From positions 1-64,000 of the forward strand of contig NZ_MOWR01000009.1 of NCBI RefSeq assembly GCF_001937065.1: 64,000 nt of DNA. The letters run 5' to 3'. This DNA is from Streptococcus sp. 'caviae'. Lineage in GTDB: Bacteria > Bacillota > Bacilli > Lactobacillales > Streptococcaceae. Numbering within the stretch: the first letter of the stretch is position 1; each line of letters starts with the position of its first letter. The notes beneath the pieces were generated by a model. It searched no databases, was not told the DNA's origin, and was given only the letters and a program-made list of their open reading frames with translations. Both the position numbers and the translations under genes were made by a program. Shown piece by piece: positions 46,501-56,462 of this stretch.

Positions 46501-49170
46501 ATGGCTAAAGCAACTAAAACTGCAGAACTCAGTGCTGAAGAATTGGCGCAGCAGTACACGGGTGAACTTGTAGACAAGGCACTGGAAGCTGAACGTCTTT
46601 ACGCAACTTATTCCCAAGAACAAGTTGATAAAATCGTAGCTGCCATGGCACTTGCTGGTTCTGAAGCATCCTTGGAATTGGCTAAAGAAGCCCACGAAGA
46701 AACTGGCCGCGGAGTTGTCGAAGATAAAGATACCAAGAACCACTTTGCGACAGAGTATGTTTACGAACGCATCAAAAATGAAAAAACAGTAGGTATCATC
46801 GGAGAAGACAAAGTTGCCGGCAGTATCCAAATCGCAGCACCGCTCGGTGTTTTAGCTGGTATCGTGCCAACAACCAATCCAACATCAACAACCATGTTTA
46901 AAATCTTGGTTGCTTTGAAAACACGTAACGCTATCGTGTTCGCCTTCCACCCAGCAGCGCAAAAATGTTCTGCCCATGCCGCTCAAATCCTCTACGATGC
47001 AGCGGTTAAAGCCGGTGCTCCTGAAAATATTGTTCAATGGATTGAAACACCATCTCTTGAAAATACAAGCGCTTTGATCTCAAATAAAAAGATTGCTTCT
47101 ATCCTTGCAACCGGCGGACCTGGTATGGTTAATGCAGCCCTTAAATCTGGTAACCCATCAATGGGTGTTGGTGCTGGTAACGGTGCGGTTTATGTGGACG
47201 CGACTGCCCACCTTGACCGTGCAGTTGAGGACCTCCTTCTTTCTAAGCGTTTTGACAATGGTATGATTTGTGCGACTGAAAACTCAGCCATTGTTGAAGC
47301 ACCAATCTATAAGGAATGGCTTGCCAAAATGCAGGAAAAAGGGGCTTATCTCGTTCCTAAAAAAGACTACAAGAAATTAGAAGACTTCGTCTTCAATGAT
47401 CACCACGGTGTCAACGGACCGGTTGCTGGTATGTCTGCACAGTGGATCTGCGAGCAGGCTGGTGTGAAACTGCCAGAAGGCAAAGATGTCCTCTTGTTTG
47501 AACTGGATAAGAAAAACATTGGTGAAAAGCTGTCTTCTGAAAAACTTTCTCCGCTCCTTTCTGTTTACAAGGCCAAAGACCGCAAAGACGGTATCGAAAT
47601 TGTGGCTGCATTGCTTGATTACCAAGGAGCTGGTCACAACTGTGCCATCCAAATCGGCTCTCAAGCTGACCCATTTGTAGCTGAATATGGCGATGCGCTT
47701 AATTCATCTCGTATCTTGGTTAACCAGCCAGACTCAGTCGGCGGTATCGGTGATGTTTATACGGATGCATTGCAAGCCAGCTTAACTCTTGGAACAGGAT
47801 CATGGGGGAAAAATTCATTGTCACACAATCTATCTACTGGCGACCTCTTGAACGTGAAAACTGTTGCGAAACGCCGTAACCGTCCTCAATGGGTTCGTTT
47901 GCCAGAAAAAACTTACTACGAAAAAAATGCGATTTCTTATTTGCAAGATGAATACGAACCAATGAAACGTGCACTCATTGTTGCCGACCCGGGTATGGTT
48001 CAATTTGGCTTCGTTGACACTGTTTACGCGGAATTGGCACTTCGTGATGAAAAAGTTGTGACATCACTTTACGGTACCATCAAACCTGACCCAACGCTTG
48101 GTCAAACCATTGAAATCGCTAAACAAATGCGCGATTTCAAACCAGATACAGTCATCGCTATCGGTGGTGGTTCTGCCATTGATGCATCTAAGATTGCTCG
48201 TTTGATTTATGAAGTTTCTCTTGATAAAGAAGACGCTTGGCTTGATTCTTACGAAAACGTCAGCGAATTCTTCCTTGAATTGCAGCAAAAATTCATCGAT
48301 ATCCGCAAACGTATTGTGAAATTCAAACACCAAACCGTCACACGTCTCTTCTGTATTCCAACAACATCTGGTACGGGTGCCGAAGTAACACCGTTTGCCG
48401 TTATCACAGATGACTTCACACACGTAAAATACCCTCTTGCTGACTATGAATTGGTGCCACAAGTCGCTATCGTTGACCCAGAATTTGTTATGACGGTACC
48501 AAAACGTACAGCTGCTTGGTCAGGTCTTGACGCTTTGTCACACGCTCTTGAATCTTACGTATCAGTGATGGCATCTGACTTCACACGTCCATGGTCACTT
48601 GAAGCGATTAAATTGATCATTGAAAACTTGGAAGATGCTTATAACTACGATCCTAAGAACCCAACTCTTCGCGGGGAACAAGCTAAAGAAAACATGCACT
48701 ACGCATCAACTATTGCAGGTATGGCCTTCGGTAATGCCTTCCTTGGTATCAACCACTCACTGGCTCACAAAACAGGTGGTGAATTCGGACTTCCGCATGG
48801 TCTGGCTATCTCAATCGCTATGCAGCATGTCATCCGCTACAACGGGGTTTCTGGCAATGTGAAACGTTCTGTTTATCCGCGTTACGAAGAATACCGTGCA
48901 CAGCGTGACTATGCAGATATCGCTCGCTATCTCGGCCTTAAAGGCAAGGACGATGCTGAATTGGTTGAAGCACTCTGCGCACGCATTGACAAATTGATGC
49001 ACGCTGTCGGTGTCGAACCAAAACTGTCAGCTAATGGGGTTACTAAGAAAGCCTTTGACGCAGCAGTTGACCGTTTGGCAAGCTTGGCTTACGATGACCA
49101 ATGTACGCCGGCTAATCCGCGTCAGCCATACATTGAAGAATTGAAACAGCTTTTGATTGATATGTTCTAA
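46501..49170 (+). CDS. adhE: bifunctional acetaldehyde-CoA/alcohol dehydrogenase
   Basis: Reduces acetyl-CoA to ethanol in two NADH-dependent steps, balancing redox in mixed-acid fermentation. 889 residues. The N-terminal aldehyde dehydrogenase half (1-440) has the catalytic Cys in NGMICATENS. The C-terminal iron-dependent alcohol dehydrogenase (about 455-889) shows GGGSAIDASK and the Fe-ligand region NHSLAHKTGGEFGLPHGLA. Codon choice is strongly biased (CCA, CAA, GTT), as for a highly expressed gene. Forms spirosome filaments in relatives. Confidence 0.98.
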   Translation: MAKATKTAELSAEELAQQYTGELVDKALEAERLYATYSQEQVDKIVAAMALAGSEASLELAKEAHEETGRGVVEDKDTKNHFATEYVYERIKNEKTVGIIGEDKVAGSIQIAAPLGVLAGIVPTTNPTSTTMFKILVALKTRNAIVFAFHPAAQKCSAHAAQILYDAAVKAGAPENIVQWIETPSLENTSALISNKKIASILATGGPGMVNAALKSGNPSMGVGAGNGAVYVDATAHLDRAVEDLLLSKRFDNGMICATENSAIVEAPIYKEWLAKMQEKGAYLVPKKDYKKLEDFVFNDHHGVNGPVAGMSAQWICEQAGVKLPEGKDVLLFELDKKNIGEKLSSEKLSPLLSVYKAKDRKDGIEIVAALLDYQGAGHNCAIQIGSQADPFVAEYGDALNSSRILVNQPDSVGGIGDVYTDALQASLTLGTGSWGKNSLSHNLSTGDLLNVKTVAKRRNRPQWVRLPEKTYYEKNAISYLQDEYEPMKRALIVADPGMVQFGFVDTVYAELALRDEKVVTSLYGTIKPDPTLGQTIEIAKQMRDFKPDTVIAIGGGSAIDASKIARLIYEVSLDKEDAWLDSYENVSEFFLELQQKFIDIRKRIVKFKHQTVTRLFCIPTTSGTGAEVTPFAVITDDFTHVKYPLADYELVPQVAIVDPEFVMTVPKRTAAWSGLDALSHALESYVSVMASDFTRPWSLEAIKLIIENLEDAYNYDPKNPTLRGEQAKENMHYASTIAGMAFGNAFLGINHSLAHKTGGEFGLPHGLAISIAMQHVIRYNGVSGNVKRSVYPRYEEYRAQRDYADIARYLGLKGKDDAELVEALCARIDKLMHAVGVEPKLSANGVTKKAFDAAVDRLASLAYDDQCTPANPRQPYIEELKQLLIDMF

Positions 49171-49195
49171 GCTCTATTAATATAGTTTGCAGTCA

Positions 49196-49220
49196 GGGTC
49201 CGCTTCGGCGGGCCTTTTTC
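49196..49220 (+). terminator. terminator after adhE
   Basis: GGTCCGC-TTCG-GCGGGCC with a stable TTCG loop and TTTTTC. Confidence 0.9.
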
Positions 49221-49287
49221 AATTAGTATAAAAATACTTCTCATACTGTCAGCTAAAGCTTGCATTTTGCTCAGCAAAGAAAATCAG

Positions 49288-49316
49288 TTGACGTTGGGGG
49301 GCTAATTTGCTAAAAT
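49288..49316 (+). promoter_or_regulatory. rpsO promoter
   Basis: TTGACG at 49288-49293, 17 bases, and TAAAAT at 49311-49316 with the TGC extension. Confidence 0.8.
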
Positions 49317-49322
49317 AAGAAC

Positions 49323-49408
49323 TGTCTTAAAGACAAGTAACCTTTTCTTGGTTCTGGGATTCGCCAAAACCCAGCACTCGGATTAGGGATTCAGAAGGAG
49401 AAAATATT
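49323..49408 (+). ncRNA. rpsO (S15) leader, likely autoregulatory
   Basis: A leader of about 86 bases holds AACC..GGTT and CTGGG-ATTCGCCAAAA-CCCAG stems before GAAGGAG. S15 represses its own mRNA through structured leaders in several phyla. The assignment is by position and structure only. Confidence 0.45.
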
Positions 49409-49678
49409 ATGGCAATCTCAAAAGAGAAAAAAAATGAAATCATCGCACAATATGCCCGCCACGAAGGCGACACGGGTTCAGTAGAAGTACAGGTTGCTGT
49501 CCTGACTTGGGAAATCAACCACCTCAACGAACACATCAAACAGCATAAAAAAGACCATGCAACTTACCGTGGCTTGATGAAAAAAATCGGTCATCGCCGT
49601 AACCTCTTGGCTTATCTTCGCCGCACAGATGTTAACCGTTACCGTGATCTTATCAGTTCACTCGGACTTCGCCGTTAA
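49409..49678 (+). CDS. rpsO: 30S ribosomal protein S15
   Basis: 89 residues. [20 protein letters not shown] and [19 protein letters not shown] are standard S15 signatures. Binds the 16S rRNA central domain early in assembly. Confidence 0.98.
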   Translation: MAISKEKKNEIIAQYARHEGDTGSVEVQVAVLTWEINHLNEHIKQHKKDHATYRGLMKKIGHRRNLLAYLRRTDVNRYRDLISSLGLRR

Positions 49679-49702
49679 TTTGAAGGCATCCGAAAAAAAT
49701 GC

Positions 49703-49746
49703 AATGCAGCCTGTTGGAGAATAATTTCCAGCGGGCTGCTTTTGGT
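49703..49746 (+). terminator. terminator after rpsO
   Basis: GCAGCCTGTTGGA pairs with TTCCAGCGGGCTGC, followed by TTTTGG. Confidence 0.85.
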
Positions 49747-49823
49747 TTATCTGCTAAATACAGTTTCTAGGGTAAACGAGAGAAAAGTCATCTCCTGCCT
49801 TTTTCTTTTCCTCGAAAATATGT

Positions 49824-49829
49824 TAAAAT
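49824..49829 (+). promoter_or_regulatory. -10 of the pnp promoter
   Basis: TAAAAT preceded by TGT. Transcription would begin near 49836, at the foot of the leader stem. Confidence 0.55.
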
Positions 49830-49835
49830 AGACGG

Positions 49836-50023
49836 GATACGTGGTTTTGTGCAAAGTTGAAGAAGTAAGTTCGGCCTGATTTCAAGACTAATCATAAGAT
49901 GCTGCTGAATGGTTCACAAAGCAAACTCATCAGCCGTCGAAATAAGCCTGCTGGCTTACCATTTTTGGACTTACTCCCTCAATTTTGTGGAAAACACGTA
50001 GAACAATTTTTCAGGAGAAAATA
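49836..50023 (+). ncRNA. pnp leader with a long-range stem
   Basis: Bases 49839-49870 (ACGTGGTTTT...AGTAAGT) pair imperfectly with 49969-49999 (ACTTACT...CACGT), bringing together both ends of a leader of about 190 bases. Inside lies AAGCC-TGCT-GGCTT. In E. coli a pnp leader stem cut by RNase III mediates PNPase autocontrol; a similar role here is inference. Confidence 0.6.
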
Positions 50024-52216
50024 ATGTCGAAACAAGTGTTTGAAACAGTCTTTGCTGGTAAAAAGTTAGTTGTGGAAATTGGTCAGGTTGCAAAACAGGC
50101 TAATGGAGCCGCTGTCGTTCGTTACGGAAATTCAACCGTTCTTACGGCTGCTGTTATGTCTAAGAAAATGTCAACAGGTGACTTTTTCCCGCTGCAGGTC
50201 AATTATGAGGAAAAAATGTATGCGGCTGGGAAAATCCCCGGCGGTTTTAACAAGCGAGAAGGACGTCCGTCAACCGATGCAACCTTAACAGCCCGTCTTA
50301 TCGACCGTCCTATCCGTCCGATGTTTGCTGAAGGCTTCCGCAATGAAGTTCAGGTTATCAACACCGTCCTTTCCTATGATGCAGATGCCAGTGCTCCGAT
50401 GGCAGCCATGTTTGGCAGTTCGCTGGCTCTGTCTATTTCAGATATTCCTTTTAATGGCCCCATTGCAGGGGTTCAGGTAGCCTATATTGATGGCGAATTT
50501 ATCATCAATCCAACCGCAGTACAAAAAGAAGCTTCGCTGCTAGAATTGACCGTGGCAGGAACCAAGGATGCCATCAACATGGTTGAGTCCGGTGCCAAAG
50601 AATTGCCAGAAGAGGTCATGCTGGAAGCTCTTCTTAAGGGACATGAGGCTGTGCGTGAGCTGATTGCTTTCCAAGAAGAAATCACAGCAGCAGTTGGCAA
50701 GGAAAAAGCTGAGGTCAAATTGCTGCAGGTAGACAGCGATTTACAGGCTGAAATTATTGCAAACTACAACACGGAGCTGGCCCAAGCGGTTCAAGTCGAA
50801 GAGAAGAAAGCGCGTGAAGCAGCAACGGAAGCTGTTAAGGAGCGTGTGATTGCTGAATATGATGAGCGCTATGCTGATGATGAAGAGTACGACCGCATCA
50901 TGCGTGATGTGGCAGAGATTCTCGAGCAGATGGAGCATGCGGAGGTGCGCCGTCTTATCACTGAGGATAAAATTCGTCCTGACGGCCGCCGTGTTGATGA
51001 AATCCGTCCGCTCGATGCCGAAATTGATTTTCTGCCGCAGGTGCATGGTTCAGGTCTCTTCACACGCGGCCAGACTCAGGCTCTGTCCGTTCTGACACTG
51101 GCTCCGATGGGAGAAACACAAATTGTTGACGGTCTTGATCCGGAATATAAGAAGCGCTTCATGCACCACTATAATTTCCCGCAGTATTCTGTCGGTGAAA
51201 CCGGCCGCTACGGTGCTCCTGGCCGCCGCGAAATTGGTCACGGTGCTCTTGGAGAGCGTGCCCTTGCTCAGGTGCTTCCAAGCCTGGAGGAATTCCCTTA
51301 TGCTATTCGTTTAGTAGCCGAAGTTTTAGAGTCAAACGGTTCTTCTTCACAGGCTTCTATCTGTGCGGGTACTCTTGCCCTGATGGCTGGCGGGGTGCCC
51401 ATTAAGGCACCGGTTGCCGGAATTGCTATGGGACTTATTTCAGACGGAACAAATTACACTGTGCTGACAGATATTCAAGGACTTGAAGATCACTTCGGCG
51501 ACATGGACTTTAAGGTTGCCGGAACCCGTGAAGGAATTACCGCTCTGCAGATGGACATTAAGATTGCCGGAATTACCCCGCAGATTTTGCAGGAAGCTCT
51601 CGCTCAGGCGAAAAAAGCCCGCTTTGAAATTCTTGATTTAATTGAAGCAACCATTCCTGAGCCCCGTCCGGAATTGGCTCCGACAGCACCAAAAATTGAT
51701 ACCATTAAGATTGATATTGATAAGATTAAGGTTGTTATCGGTAAGGGCGGCGAAACGATTGATAAAATCATTGAAGAAACCGGCGTTAAAATTGACATCG
51801 ATGACGAAGGCAATGTTGCCATTTATTCCAGCGATCAAGATGCGATCAACCGTGCTAAGGAAATTATCAAAAACTTGGTGCGTGAAGCAAAGGTCGGTGA
51901 GGTTTATGAAGCGAAGGTTGTCCGCATTGAAAAATTTGGAGCCTTTGTCAATCTGTTTGACCAGACAGATGCTCTCGTTCACATTTCTGAGATTGCCTGG
52001 AGCCGAACCAGTAAAGTCGAAGATGTGCTGGCGATAGGGGATACGGTCACCGTTAAGGTCATCAAAATAGATGACAAGGGACGTGTTGATGCTTCTATGA
52101 AGGCTCTTCTTCCGCGGCCGCCGAAAGCGGAAAAAATCTTCGGCCATCATAAGTCTGAAAAACATCATCGTCCTGGAAAAGAACATAAGGATAGAGAAGA
52201 AAAACATGATGCATAA
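50024..52216 (+). CDS. pnp: polynucleotide phosphorylase
   Basis: Phosphorolytic 3'-5' exoribonuclease of mRNA decay. 730 residues from the ATG at 50024, with AGGAG upstream. Two RNase PH domains separated by an all-helical linker, with [24 protein letters not shown] in the first, split over the conserved pattern, then KH ([18 protein letters not shown], about 565) and S1 domains (about 620-690). The C-terminal tail is His/Lys-rich. Confidence 0.97.
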   Translation: MSKQVFETVFAGKKLVVEIGQVAKQANGAAVVRYGNSTVLTAAVMSKKMSTGDFFPLQVNYEEKMYAAGKIPGGFNKREGRPSTDATLTARLIDRPIRPMFAEGFRNEVQVINTVLSYDADASAPMAAMFGSSLALSISDIPFNGPIAGVQVAYIDGEFIINPTAVQKEASLLELTVAGTKDAINMVESGAKELPEEVMLEALLKGHEAVRELIAFQEEITAAVGKEKAEVKLLQVDSDLQAEIIANYNTELAQAVQVEEKKAREAATEAVKERVIAEYDERYADDEEYDRIMRDVAEILEQMEHAEVRRLITEDKIRPDGRRVDEIRPLDAEIDFLPQVHGSGLFTRGQTQALSVLTLAPMGETQIVDGLDPEYKKRFMHHYNFPQYSVGETGRYGAPGRREIGHGALGERALAQVLPSLEEFPYAIRLVAEVLESNGSSSQASICAGTLALMAGGVPIKAPVAGIAMGLISDGTNYTVLTDIQGLEDHFGDMDFKVAGTREGITALQMDIKIAGITPQILQEALAQAKKARFEILDLIEATIPEPRPELAPTAPKIDTIKIDIDKIKVVIGKGGETIDKIIEETGVKIDIDDEGNVAIYSSDQDAINRAKEIIKNLVREAKVGEVYEAKVVRIEKFGAFVNLFDQTDALVHISEIAWSRTSKVEDVLAIGDTVTVKVIKIDDKGRVDASMKALLPRPPKAEKIFGHHKSEKHHRPGKEHKDREEKHDA

Positions 52217-52946
52217 ATTTAACAAAGAACTTGACATGGCTCTGCGGAGCTTTATCAAGGAACCGGATAATTTTTTAAACAGTTTAACCCTTGTTAACAG
52301 CCTTCATTCTTTCCCTGTCTTAGCAAGCGATCAGCCCTATGCCATTTCGCTTGAAGGGCAAAAGGTGACGCCTGTCTTTACAGATATGGAAGATTTGAAG
52401 CTGTTCAGGGCGCAGCAAACCAGTGCCAGAAAGCAAAACTGGGTGGAGCGCCCGAGTCTTGAAGTTTTGGAAGAAGTCATTGTCAACGGTTTAAACGGCA
52501 TTGTTTATAACATTAAGCGTACAGGAGATTTTGGCAACTCTACCATTTTCAAAAGCAATGAAATGGTACAGTTTATCAACAACTACACTGCTATCCTGAA
52601 TACCGTCTTCAGTGAAGAAAACCAAGCGGCAGATATTTTGGATAAATATTATCTGGTGCCGGCCTTTATTCACCCTAAAGAAAACGACGATTTTGACAAG
52701 GGCTTTCCGACCATGTCCAATCCGGACGGGGAAAGCTATGTGCCGATTTTTTCTAACCTGCCGAGCTTTGTCAAATGGTACCATGACAAGGAGTTCGGGC
52801 TACCATTTAGAGAAGCTCAGGGTGTTATCATGACCTGGAAAATAGCAGATATTCAAGATCCAAAAACCAAAGAAGCAGCTCTGGGAGTGGTTATCAATCC
52901 GTTTGATGACAAACAAATTGTTGTCGAATGGTCTGGTATGGATTAA
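52206..52946 (+). CDS. SseB-family protein
   Basis: 246 residues, with an SseB N-terminal-like domain (about 8-130: [14 protein letters not shown] pattern). The C-terminal part contains [19 protein letters not shown]. It overlaps the pnp stop by 11 bases, so it is translationally coupled. Function in streptococci is unknown. The first ATG is taken because AGAGAAG lies upstream. Confidence 0.8.
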   Translation: MMHKFNKELDMALRSFIKEPDNFLNSLTLVNSLHSFPVLASDQPYAISLEGQKVTPVFTDMEDLKLFRAQQTSARKQNWVERPSLEVLEEVIVNGLNGIVYNIKRTGDFGNSTIFKSNEMVQFINNYTAILNTVFSEENQAADILDKYYLVPAFIHPKENDDFDKGFPTMSNPDGESYVPIFSNLPSFVKWYHDKEFGLPFREAQGVIMTWKIADIQDPKTKEAALGVVINPFDDKQIVVEWSGMD

Positions 52947-52964
52947 AAGCAAAAGGAGACGAAC

Positions 52965-53582
52965 ATGGGTTGGTGGAAGGAAACCATTGATATTGTCAAA
53001 GAAAAAGATCCGGCAGCAAGGACAACGCTTGAGGTTCTTTTGACCTACCCGGGCGTCAAGGCCTTAGCCGCTCATCGGATTTCTCATTTTCTGTGGAAAC
53101 ATCATTTAAAATTATTGGCGCGGATGCACAGCCAGTTCTGGCGTTTTTGGACGCAGATTGAAATCCATCCTGGAGCTAAAATTGCTGAAGGCGTTTTTAT
53201 CGACCACGGTTCAGGTTTGGTCATTGGTGAAACAACGGTTATTGAAAAAGGTGTCATGCTGTATCACGGCGTGACACTTGGCGGTACCGGCAAGGATGTT
53301 GGCAAACGCCATCCCACAGTCCGTGAAGGAGCTCTGGTATCTGCCCATGCTCAAGTTATCGGACCGGTTGAAATCGGCAAGAATGCCAAAGTAGGCGCCG
53401 CTGCTGTGGTTGTTTCTGATGTGCCATCAGATGTAACAGTCGTCGGTGTTCCGGCCAAGGTTGTCCGCGTACATGGTAAAAAGGATGAGCTGGCCATTCA
53501 TCAAATTGAAGAAGAACGTGAGTATTACCTCAAAAAATTAGAAGAGGCCAAGGAAGCCAGCTTGCATTCGTCAGGGCTGTAA
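52965..53582 (+). CDS. cysE: serine O-acetyltransferase
   Basis: First step of cysteine synthesis, serine plus acetyl-CoA to O-acetylserine. 205 residues, the short form common in Firmicutes. A helical N-terminus precedes left-handed beta-helix hexapeptide repeats with IDHGSGLVIGETTVI, GVTLGGTGKD and KRHPTV. AAAAGGAG precedes the ATG, 18 bases after the SseB-like gene. cysS lies downstream. Confidence 0.95.
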   Translation: MGWWKETIDIVKEKDPAARTTLEVLLTYPGVKALAAHRISHFLWKHHLKLLARMHSQFWRFWTQIEIHPGAKIAEGVFIDHGSGLVIGETTVIEKGVMLYHGVTLGGTGKDVGKRHPTVREGALVSAHAQVIGPVEIGKNAKVGAAAVVVSDVPSDVTVVGVPAKVVRVHGKKDELAIHQIEEEREYYLKKLEEAKEASLHSSGL

Positions 53583-53787
53583 ATTCTAGGTGATTATAAG
53601 GACAAGAGACAAAAAGACTTGAAAGCTAAGGGTGTTAGACGCTCTTTATTTAATGAAATTAAAAGAAAATATAACACGGTGACATTCATAAAGGAAGTTT
53701 GGCTTTATTAGTCTGGCTTGGCTAAGGGTGCTTGTTCTTGTTACTGGAGAAACAAAGGCTCCTAAAAAATGATTGGAGAGTTGATAG

Positions 53788-55131
53788 ATGATTAAAATTT
53801 ACGATACCATGACGCGCAGTCTGCGTGAATTTGTGCCTATTCATAAGAATACAGTTAACATGTATGTCTGCGGTCCGACAGTTTATAATTACATTCATAT
53901 CGGCAATGCCAGAAGTGCAGTAGCTTTTGACACTGTGCGCCGCTATTTTGAATATCGCGGCTACAGGGTTAATTATGTTTCTAACTTCACAGATGTTGAC
54001 GACAAAATCATCAAGGCAGCTGCTGAAGCTGGAATGACAACCAAAGAGCTGTCTGATAAGTTCATTGCCGCTTTCAAAGAGGATGTTGCTGCCCTTGGTG
54101 TAAAGCCGGCAACTGCCAATCCGCGTGTTATTGATTACATGCAGGAAATTATTGAATTTGTGCAGGTTTTGGTGGACAAAGATTTTGCCTACGAAGCAGC
54201 AGGGGATGTTTATTTTAGGGTTCGTAAATCAGATCATTATGCCGCTCTTGCCAATAAGACTTTGGAAGAACTAGAAATCGGAGCCAGCGGCCGGGTGGAT
54301 GCCGAAAGTGAGCTCAAAGAAGACCCGCTTGATTTTGCTCTTTGGAAATCAGCCAAAGCGGGGGAAATTTCCTGGGACAGTCCTTGGGGCAAGGGCCGTC
54401 CGGGCTGGCATATTGAATGTTCGGTTATGGCAACGACGATTTTAGGCGATACCATTGATATTCACGGCGGCGGTGCTGACCTTGAATTTCCCCACCACAC
54501 CAATGAAATTGCTCAGTCGGAAGCTAAAACAGGGCAGCCTTTTGCCAACTACTGGATGCATAATGGTTTTGTCAATGTGAATGATGAAAAAATGTCCAAA
54601 TCCCTTGGAAACTTCGTGACCGTTCATGATCTTTTACAGACTGTAGACGGTCAGGTTTTGCGTTTCTTTCTGGCAACGCAGCACTACCGCAAACCGATCA
54701 ATTTTACTGACAAAGCTATTCACGATGCCGAAATTAATTTGAAATATCTGAAGAATACCTATACGCTTCCTGTCGGAGAAAGGGCTGATCAGGCTGCTTT
54801 AGAGCGGTTTATGGCAGATTTTGAACTTGCTATGGATGATGATTTCAATGCGGCCAACGGTATTACGGTGATTTTTGAGATGTCCAAATGGATCAATTCC
54901 GGAAACTACACAGAAACAGTCAAGGAAGCCTTTGCAAAAATGCTTGCTGTCTTTGGCATTGTCTTTGAGGAAGAAGTTCTTGACAGTGATATTGAAGCCT
55001 TGATTGAAGAACGTCAGGCAGCGCGTGCAGCTCGGGATTTTGCAAAAGCCGATGCCATTCGTGACCAGTTGGCATCCCAAGGCATCAAGCTTCTGGATAC
55101 CAAAGACGGTGTGAGGTGGACACGTGACTAG
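53788..55131 (+). CDS. cysS: cysteinyl-tRNA synthetase
   Basis: 447 residues, class I. Zinc and active-site motifs are CGPTVYNYIHIGNARS (HIGH-like), GWHIECS, HGGGADLEFPHHTNE and KMSKS (DEKMSKSLGN). A DALR-type C-terminal region ends it. The 205-base gap upstream shows no T-box motif. It overlaps mrnC by 8 bases. Confidence 0.98.
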   Translation: MIKIYDTMTRSLREFVPIHKNTVNMYVCGPTVYNYIHIGNARSAVAFDTVRRYFEYRGYRVNYVSNFTDVDDKIIKAAAEAGMTTKELSDKFIAAFKEDVAALGVKPATANPRVIDYMQEIIEFVQVLVDKDFAYEAAGDVYFRVRKSDHYAALANKTLEELEIGASGRVDAESELKEDPLDFALWKSAKAGEISWDSPWGKGRPGWHIECSVMATTILGDTIDIHGGGADLEFPHHTNEIAQSEAKTGQPFANYWMHNGFVNVNDEKMSKSLGNFVTVHDLLQTVDGQVLRFFLATQHYRKPINFTDKAIHDAEINLKYLKNTYTLPVGERADQAALERFMADFELAMDDDFNAANGITVIFEMSKWINSGNYTETVKEAFAKMLAVFGIVFEEEVLDSDIEALIEERQAARAARDFAKADAIRDQLASQGIKLLDTKDGVRWTRD

Positions 55132-55519
55132 GGCTGTTGATGTCAATCTGATCAATGGGATTGCTCTTGCCTTTGAGGGGGATGCTGTTTATTCCACTTA
55201 CATTCGCAAGCACCTGATTTTTCAGGGGCTGACCAAGCCCGGTCAGCTGCACCGCAAAGCTACGCATTATGTATCTGCTAAGGCGCAAGCCATGTTGATC
55301 ACTAAGATGCTGGAAGCGCAGCTATTGACCGAAAAAGAAGAAGAAATCTACCGCCGCGGACGCAATGCCAATGCCAACACCAAAGCTAAGAATACCGACA
55401 TTGTGACTTACAAGATGTCTACGGGTTTTGAGGCTGTTATGGGCTACCTGCACATGACTGAGCAAACCCGTCGGTTGGAAGAGCTGGTGGACTGGTGTAT
55501 TGAGACGGTAGAAAGTTAA
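55124..55519 (+). CDS. mrnC: Mini-ribonuclease 3
   Basis: Matures 23S rRNA as a dimer of RNase III-like domains without a dsRNA-binding domain. 131 residues from GTG inside the cysS end. It has LAFEGDAVYSTYIRKHL and KAKNTDIVTYKMSTGFEAVMG, the two acidic catalytic regions. Fixed next to cysS in Firmicutes. Confidence 0.95.
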   Translation: MTRAVDVNLINGIALAFEGDAVYSTYIRKHLIFQGLTKPGQLHRKATHYVSAKAQAMLITKMLEAQLLTEKEEEIYRRGRNANANTKAKNTDIVTYKMSTGFEAVMGYLHMTEQTRRLEELVDWCIETVES

Positions 55520-55523
55520 ATGA

Positions 55524-55733
55524 TTATCGGAATTCATTGTCCTGCAGTGTTTTGATCTGAGAGCGATAGTGCGCAGTTTTGTCCTCCAGTTTCTCAATAT
55601 ATGTTTGGTATTGGGAGAGCTTTTCCTGCAAGAATAGGCGATGGTTTTCAAGTATTTTCAAGTGTTCTGGAGCCGTTTCCTCCCCTTGATAACGGAGATC
55701 TGCGTACTTTTTGAATTGCTTTGCACATCTATA
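55524..55733 (-). pseudogene. C-terminal remnant of a MerR-family regulator
   Basis: The minus-strand frame gives about 69 residues, KQFKKYADLRYQGEETAPEH onward to LEKLEDKTAHYRSQIK-like coiled coil and stop. This is the effector/dimerisation helix of MerR proteins (YyaN or AdhR type). A stop lies immediately upstream and no DNA-binding domain remains, so it is a decayed gene. Confidence 0.65.
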
Positions 55734-55787
55734 TCAGGTTCACTGGAGACCAAAGCAGTTTGGCCCATCATCATTTTGAAAGCATAA

Positions 55788-55821
55788 AAAAACCGATTTG
55801 TTCTGAAAATCGGTCTTTTTA
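55788..55821. terminator. bidirectional terminator before the GyrI-like gene
   Basis: AAAAACCGATTT pairs with AAATCGGTCTTTTT around GTTCTG. Confidence 0.85.
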
Positions 55822-55827
55822 ATGGTG

Positions 55828-56460
55828 TTAGCCCTTCTTAATTGGATGCCGTAGCACCGTTTTCAATTTTTCCGGTGCTGTTTTTCTAACGTCGGAGAGA
55901 TAAATTTCGTGGTGCCTGCGCTCATTGGTGATGTCAAGAGTGCAGCCTTCCTGTATCATGAAATCATGCATCGCTTCAACGGTTTTGGGCTCGTCCTTGT
56001 AGGGGCCCATATGCATGCATTGGACACACAGCCCTTCATCGTAGGTGAAAAATTCTACCTTGGAAAAATCTCGTTTCTTCTTTTTAGCTGCTTCACTTAT
56101 CGCCCAATCAAAATCAGCCTTGGTTACAAAGTCAGGCAGGCGAATGACAGAAATAAAGGAAAAGTTTTCCTTATGCTCATAATCAATGCCTTTTAGTCCA
56201 TCCTGCCACCAAAAGCCTTCAAGGGGTGGCACGACATAATCAAAAAATCCATCTATTTTATAGTCGGTTTTGTGACTCATTTTTAGAGTATAGGCGACGC
56301 CATAAAGCAGCTCAATAGAGTCTTTATAGGCGCTGTTTTCTTGGTTAGGATCGCCAGTGCCGCGCACTGCCAGATAATTCATCTTAGGGATGGTGACAAT
56401 ACTCGGTTTTGTCTTAGGCTGGTAGAATTCTTTGAATTCTTTTTTAAAATCAAAAGCCAT
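55828..56460 (-). CDS. GyrI-like small-molecule-binding domain protein
   Basis: 210 residues. A two-lobed beta-alpha fold of the GyrI/SHS2 superfamily, with NYLAVRGTGDPNQEN at the start and CVQCMHMGPYKDEPKTVEAM in the second lobe. Free-standing members are thought to bind or hydrolyse cyclic or aromatic compounds. It begins 2 bases after the padR stop, so the two form an operon. Confidence 0.8.
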   Translation of the reverse strand: MAFDFKKEFKEFYQPKTKPSIVTIPKMNYLAVRGTGDPNQENSAYKDSIELLYGVAYTLKMSHKTDYKIDGFFDYVVPPLEGFWWQDGLKGIDYEHKENFSFISVIRLPDFVTKADFDWAISEAAKKKKRDFSKVEFFTYDEGLCVQCMHMGPYKDEPKTVEAMHDFMIQEGCTLDITNERRHHEIYLSDVRKTAPEKLKTVLRHPIKKG

Positions 56461-56462
56461 TT

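Noticed and set aside
48064..48462. 132-residue minus-strand frame opposite adhE
   Set aside because: Long antisense frames are expected in a gene with strong codon bias; no ribosome site.
51638..52258. 206-residue minus-strand frame opposite pnp
   Set aside because: Antisense to the strongly supported KH/S1 part of PNPase, with no initiation signal.
53583..53787. Possible T-box leader in front of cysS
   Set aside because: The T-box core sequence and a terminator are absent.
55736..55790. Minus-strand frame (AFKMMMGQTALVSSEPDI) above the MerR remnant
   Set aside because: Too short and without homology that I recognise; it may be more of the same decayed region but cannot be supported.
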